This document shows, one piece after another, positions 6,883-7,564 of a stretch of DNA of 7,564 bases. The position numbers and the translations under genes were made by a program. Within the stretch, counting starts at the first letter, position 1, and each line of letters begins with the position of its first letter. The notes beneath the pieces were generated by a model that searched no databases, was not told the origin of the DNA, and worked only from the letters and a program-made list of their open reading frames with translations. This stretch comes from Litorimonas sp964435725 (GTDB lineage Bacteria > Pseudomonadota > Alphaproteobacteria > Caulobacterales > Maricaulaceae): assembly GCA_964435725.1 (NCBI GenBank), contig CAYTAJ010000098.1, positions 1 to 7,564 of the forward strand. Reading direction: 5' to 3'.

Positions 6883-7424
6883 CCGTTTTGCTGTTCATAG
6901 CGTCTTAAGAGACGTTCATGAATTAAACGAATATGACTTTGGTAACGCACTAGCGGGACGTCATTCTGAATAAAGGTTCCGTCGAACGTTACGCTCTGCA
7001 AATGACCTTTTCTATAAATCGGATTAAGAGCCCTCGCCTGAATAAATAAATCATCAGAGAGGTTAGCAAAGCCCGAAAACGACATATCGCAGCCATCGAG
7101 AACAAAGGCATAGTCAAATCCAACATCCAAAAATATATGCGGAACCGCTAATCCCAATTGTCGCCCGGCTTCTATGATATAAAGTCCTGGCAAGTGACGA
7201 CGGTCATGTTCAAAAAAATACGCATGATCAGCTAGGACGCGGACTTTTGCCGTGTAAAGCTGTTGACCAAGTTCATCAGACTCACATTTCAACCAAGTTA
7301 AGAGACGGTTTTTGTCAAAAGTCTTATGCACGTGCTGTTTTATAACAGGCACTCTCTCATCGCGTACCTCATTACAAATTACCCGCGCCTCTTCTAAAAC
7401 ACCCACAAAAACCCCATAATACAA
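6879..7424 (-). CDS. AfsA-like (A-factor biosynthesis) hotdog-domain protein, single domain, first gene of operon
   Basis: 181 residues as read from a TTG at 7424-7422. Two AfsA-family blocks are visible: QHVHKTFDKNRLLT (30-43) and DHAYFFEHDRRH (66-77) followed by LPGLYIIEAGRQLG (78-91), with the family's DH..FF and E..RQ pattern. In Streptomyces, AfsA transfers a beta-ketoacyl chain from acyl carrier protein to dihydroxyacetone phosphate, the first committed step to gamma-butyrolactone signals. AfsA there is about 300 residues with two such domains; this protein has room for only one. The start is uncertain: no Shine-Dalgarno precedes the TTG, while an in-frame GTG at 7406-7404 follows GGGG at 5 nt and would shorten the protein by 6 residues. 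An in-frame stop at 7442 prevents a longer form. It ends in ATGA shared with the FAD gene. The hotdog/AfsA call is good; its chemistry here is inferred. Confidence 0.8.
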   Translation of the reverse strand: MYYGVFVGVLEEARVICNEVRDERVPVIKQHVHKTFDKNRLLTWLKCESDELGQQLYTAKVRVLADHAYFFEHDRRHLPGLYIIEAGRQLGLAVPHIFLDVGFDYAFVLDGCDMSFSGFANLSDDLFIQARALNPIYRKGHLQSVTFDGTFIQNDVPLVRYQSHIRLIHERLLRRYEQQNG

Positions 7425-7438
7425 CTTTATGGAGAATA

Positions 7439-7465
7439 ATTATGATTTATACTTTAAATAGTCAA
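7439..7465 (-). promoter_or_regulatory. Candidate promoter of the AfsA-like operon
   Basis: On the minus strand TTGACT (7465-7460, five of six consensus bases) is followed by CATAAT (7444-7439, five of six) at 15-bp spacing, slightly short of ideal. A transcript would start near 7432, giving an 8-nt leader to the TTG start or about 26 nt to the GTG at 7406. The -35 lies inside one arm of an inverted repeat, so it could be under repressor control. Confidence 0.4.
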
Positions 7466-7483
7466 TATAAATTTGCATCTTAG
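7442..7483 (+). CDS. Possible 13-codon micro-ORF or leader peptide
   Basis: ATG at 7442-7444 lies 7 nt after GGAG (7431-7434), a well-placed ribosome binding site. It encodes MIYTLNSQYKFAS and stops at TAG (7481-7483). The stop overlaps TAGGAG, the apparent ribosome binding site of the next plus-strand reading frame. There is no run of one amino acid that would suggest classical attenuation. It may be a coupling leader or chance; the overlap with the minus-strand promoter candidate argues for caution. Confidence 0.25.
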   Translation: MIYTLNSQYKFAS

Positions 7484-7500
7484 GAGTGTATTTTGACTAT
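7458..7500. promoter_or_regulatory. 8-bp inverted repeat in the right-hand regulatory region
   Basis: ATAGTCAA (7458-7465) and its exact reverse complement TTGACTAT (7493-7500) are separated by 27 bp. One arm holds the candidate -35 of the AfsA-like operon. The other covers the proposed TTG start of the right-edge reading frame. They could be half-sites bound by a regulator on both sides, or a chance match in AT-rich DNA. Confidence 0.35.
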
Positions 7501-7564
7501 AGGCAAAAAGAGACCTCCTAGTGGAAAGCTTGGATTGTTAAGAAGAAAAATGGCGCACCGGGGA
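7493..7564 (+). CDS. Possible start of a divergent gene running off the right edge
   Basis: From a TTG at 7493-7495, 24 codons are open to the window end. AGGAG (7482-7486) sits 6 nt upstream, which is good ribosome-binding-site spacing. The visible peptide starts MTIGKKRPPSGKLGLL and continues very basic, with an in-frame ATG at 7550-7552 as an alternative start. It is too short to assign a family. The basic N-terminus would suit a DNA-binding protein, but this is weak. Divergence from the AfsA-like operon would make it a candidate regulator or partner. The gene could also be false, since 24 open codons prove little. Confidence 0.3.
   Translation, partial: MTIGKKRPPSGKLGLLRRKMAHRG

Noticed and set aside
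1..7564. CRISPR array, tRNA or rRNA genes, insertion sequence or transposase
   Set aside because: No regular direct repeats, no tRNA- or rRNA-like stretch and no transposase-like protein were seen on either strand.

Overview
The window looks like a draft-genome scaffold piece from a Gram-negative bacterium, most likely a proteobacterium and plausibly a marine alphaproteobacterium. This is an inference from the GlpR-like repressor, the GntP/GntK pair, the serine dehydratase and the moderate base composition; no rRNA or other marker gene fixes the taxon. One run of exactly 100 N (1768-1867) is an assembly gap.

Left part (1-2619) is carbon metabolism. The N-terminal part of an L-serine ammonia-lyase runs off the left edge on the minus strand. 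It is divergent, across 60 bp, from a complete gluconokinase (plus strand). The kinase converges, with an 11-bp overlap, on the C-terminal two thirds of a GntP-family gluconate permease (minus strand). Beyond the gap lies a nearly complete GlpR-like DeoR-family repressor, also on the minus strand. The frame happens to stay open through the N run, so a naive translation gives one 569-residue protein. That protein is a false fusion of the repressor and the permease.

Middle (2620-3194): an 84-bp regulatory region with a perfect 9-bp inverted repeat precedes the repressor. Next to it is a small exported protein of unknown function (2704-3108) with its own candidate promoter.

Right part (3195-7424) is the most interesting stretch. 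It is a tightly packed four-gene minus-strand operon. In order of transcription it encodes a single-domain AfsA-like hotdog protein, an FAD-dependent oxidoreductase of the amine oxidase/protoporphyrinogen oxidase type, a HemN/HemW-like radical SAM enzyme, and an alpha/beta hydrolase. The junctions are a 4-nt overlap, an 8-nt overlap and a directly abutting stop-start, so the genes are probably translationally coupled. AfsA proteins make the precursor of gamma-butyrolactone signals, so the operon may build a small lipid-derived metabolite or signal. The product is unknown, and the combination is not a pathway I recognise.

The right edge (7425-7564) is an AT-rich, apparently divergent regulatory region. 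It holds a candidate operon promoter, an 8-bp inverted repeat, a 13-codon micro-ORF with a good ribosome binding site, and the possible start of a plus-strand gene that leaves the window.
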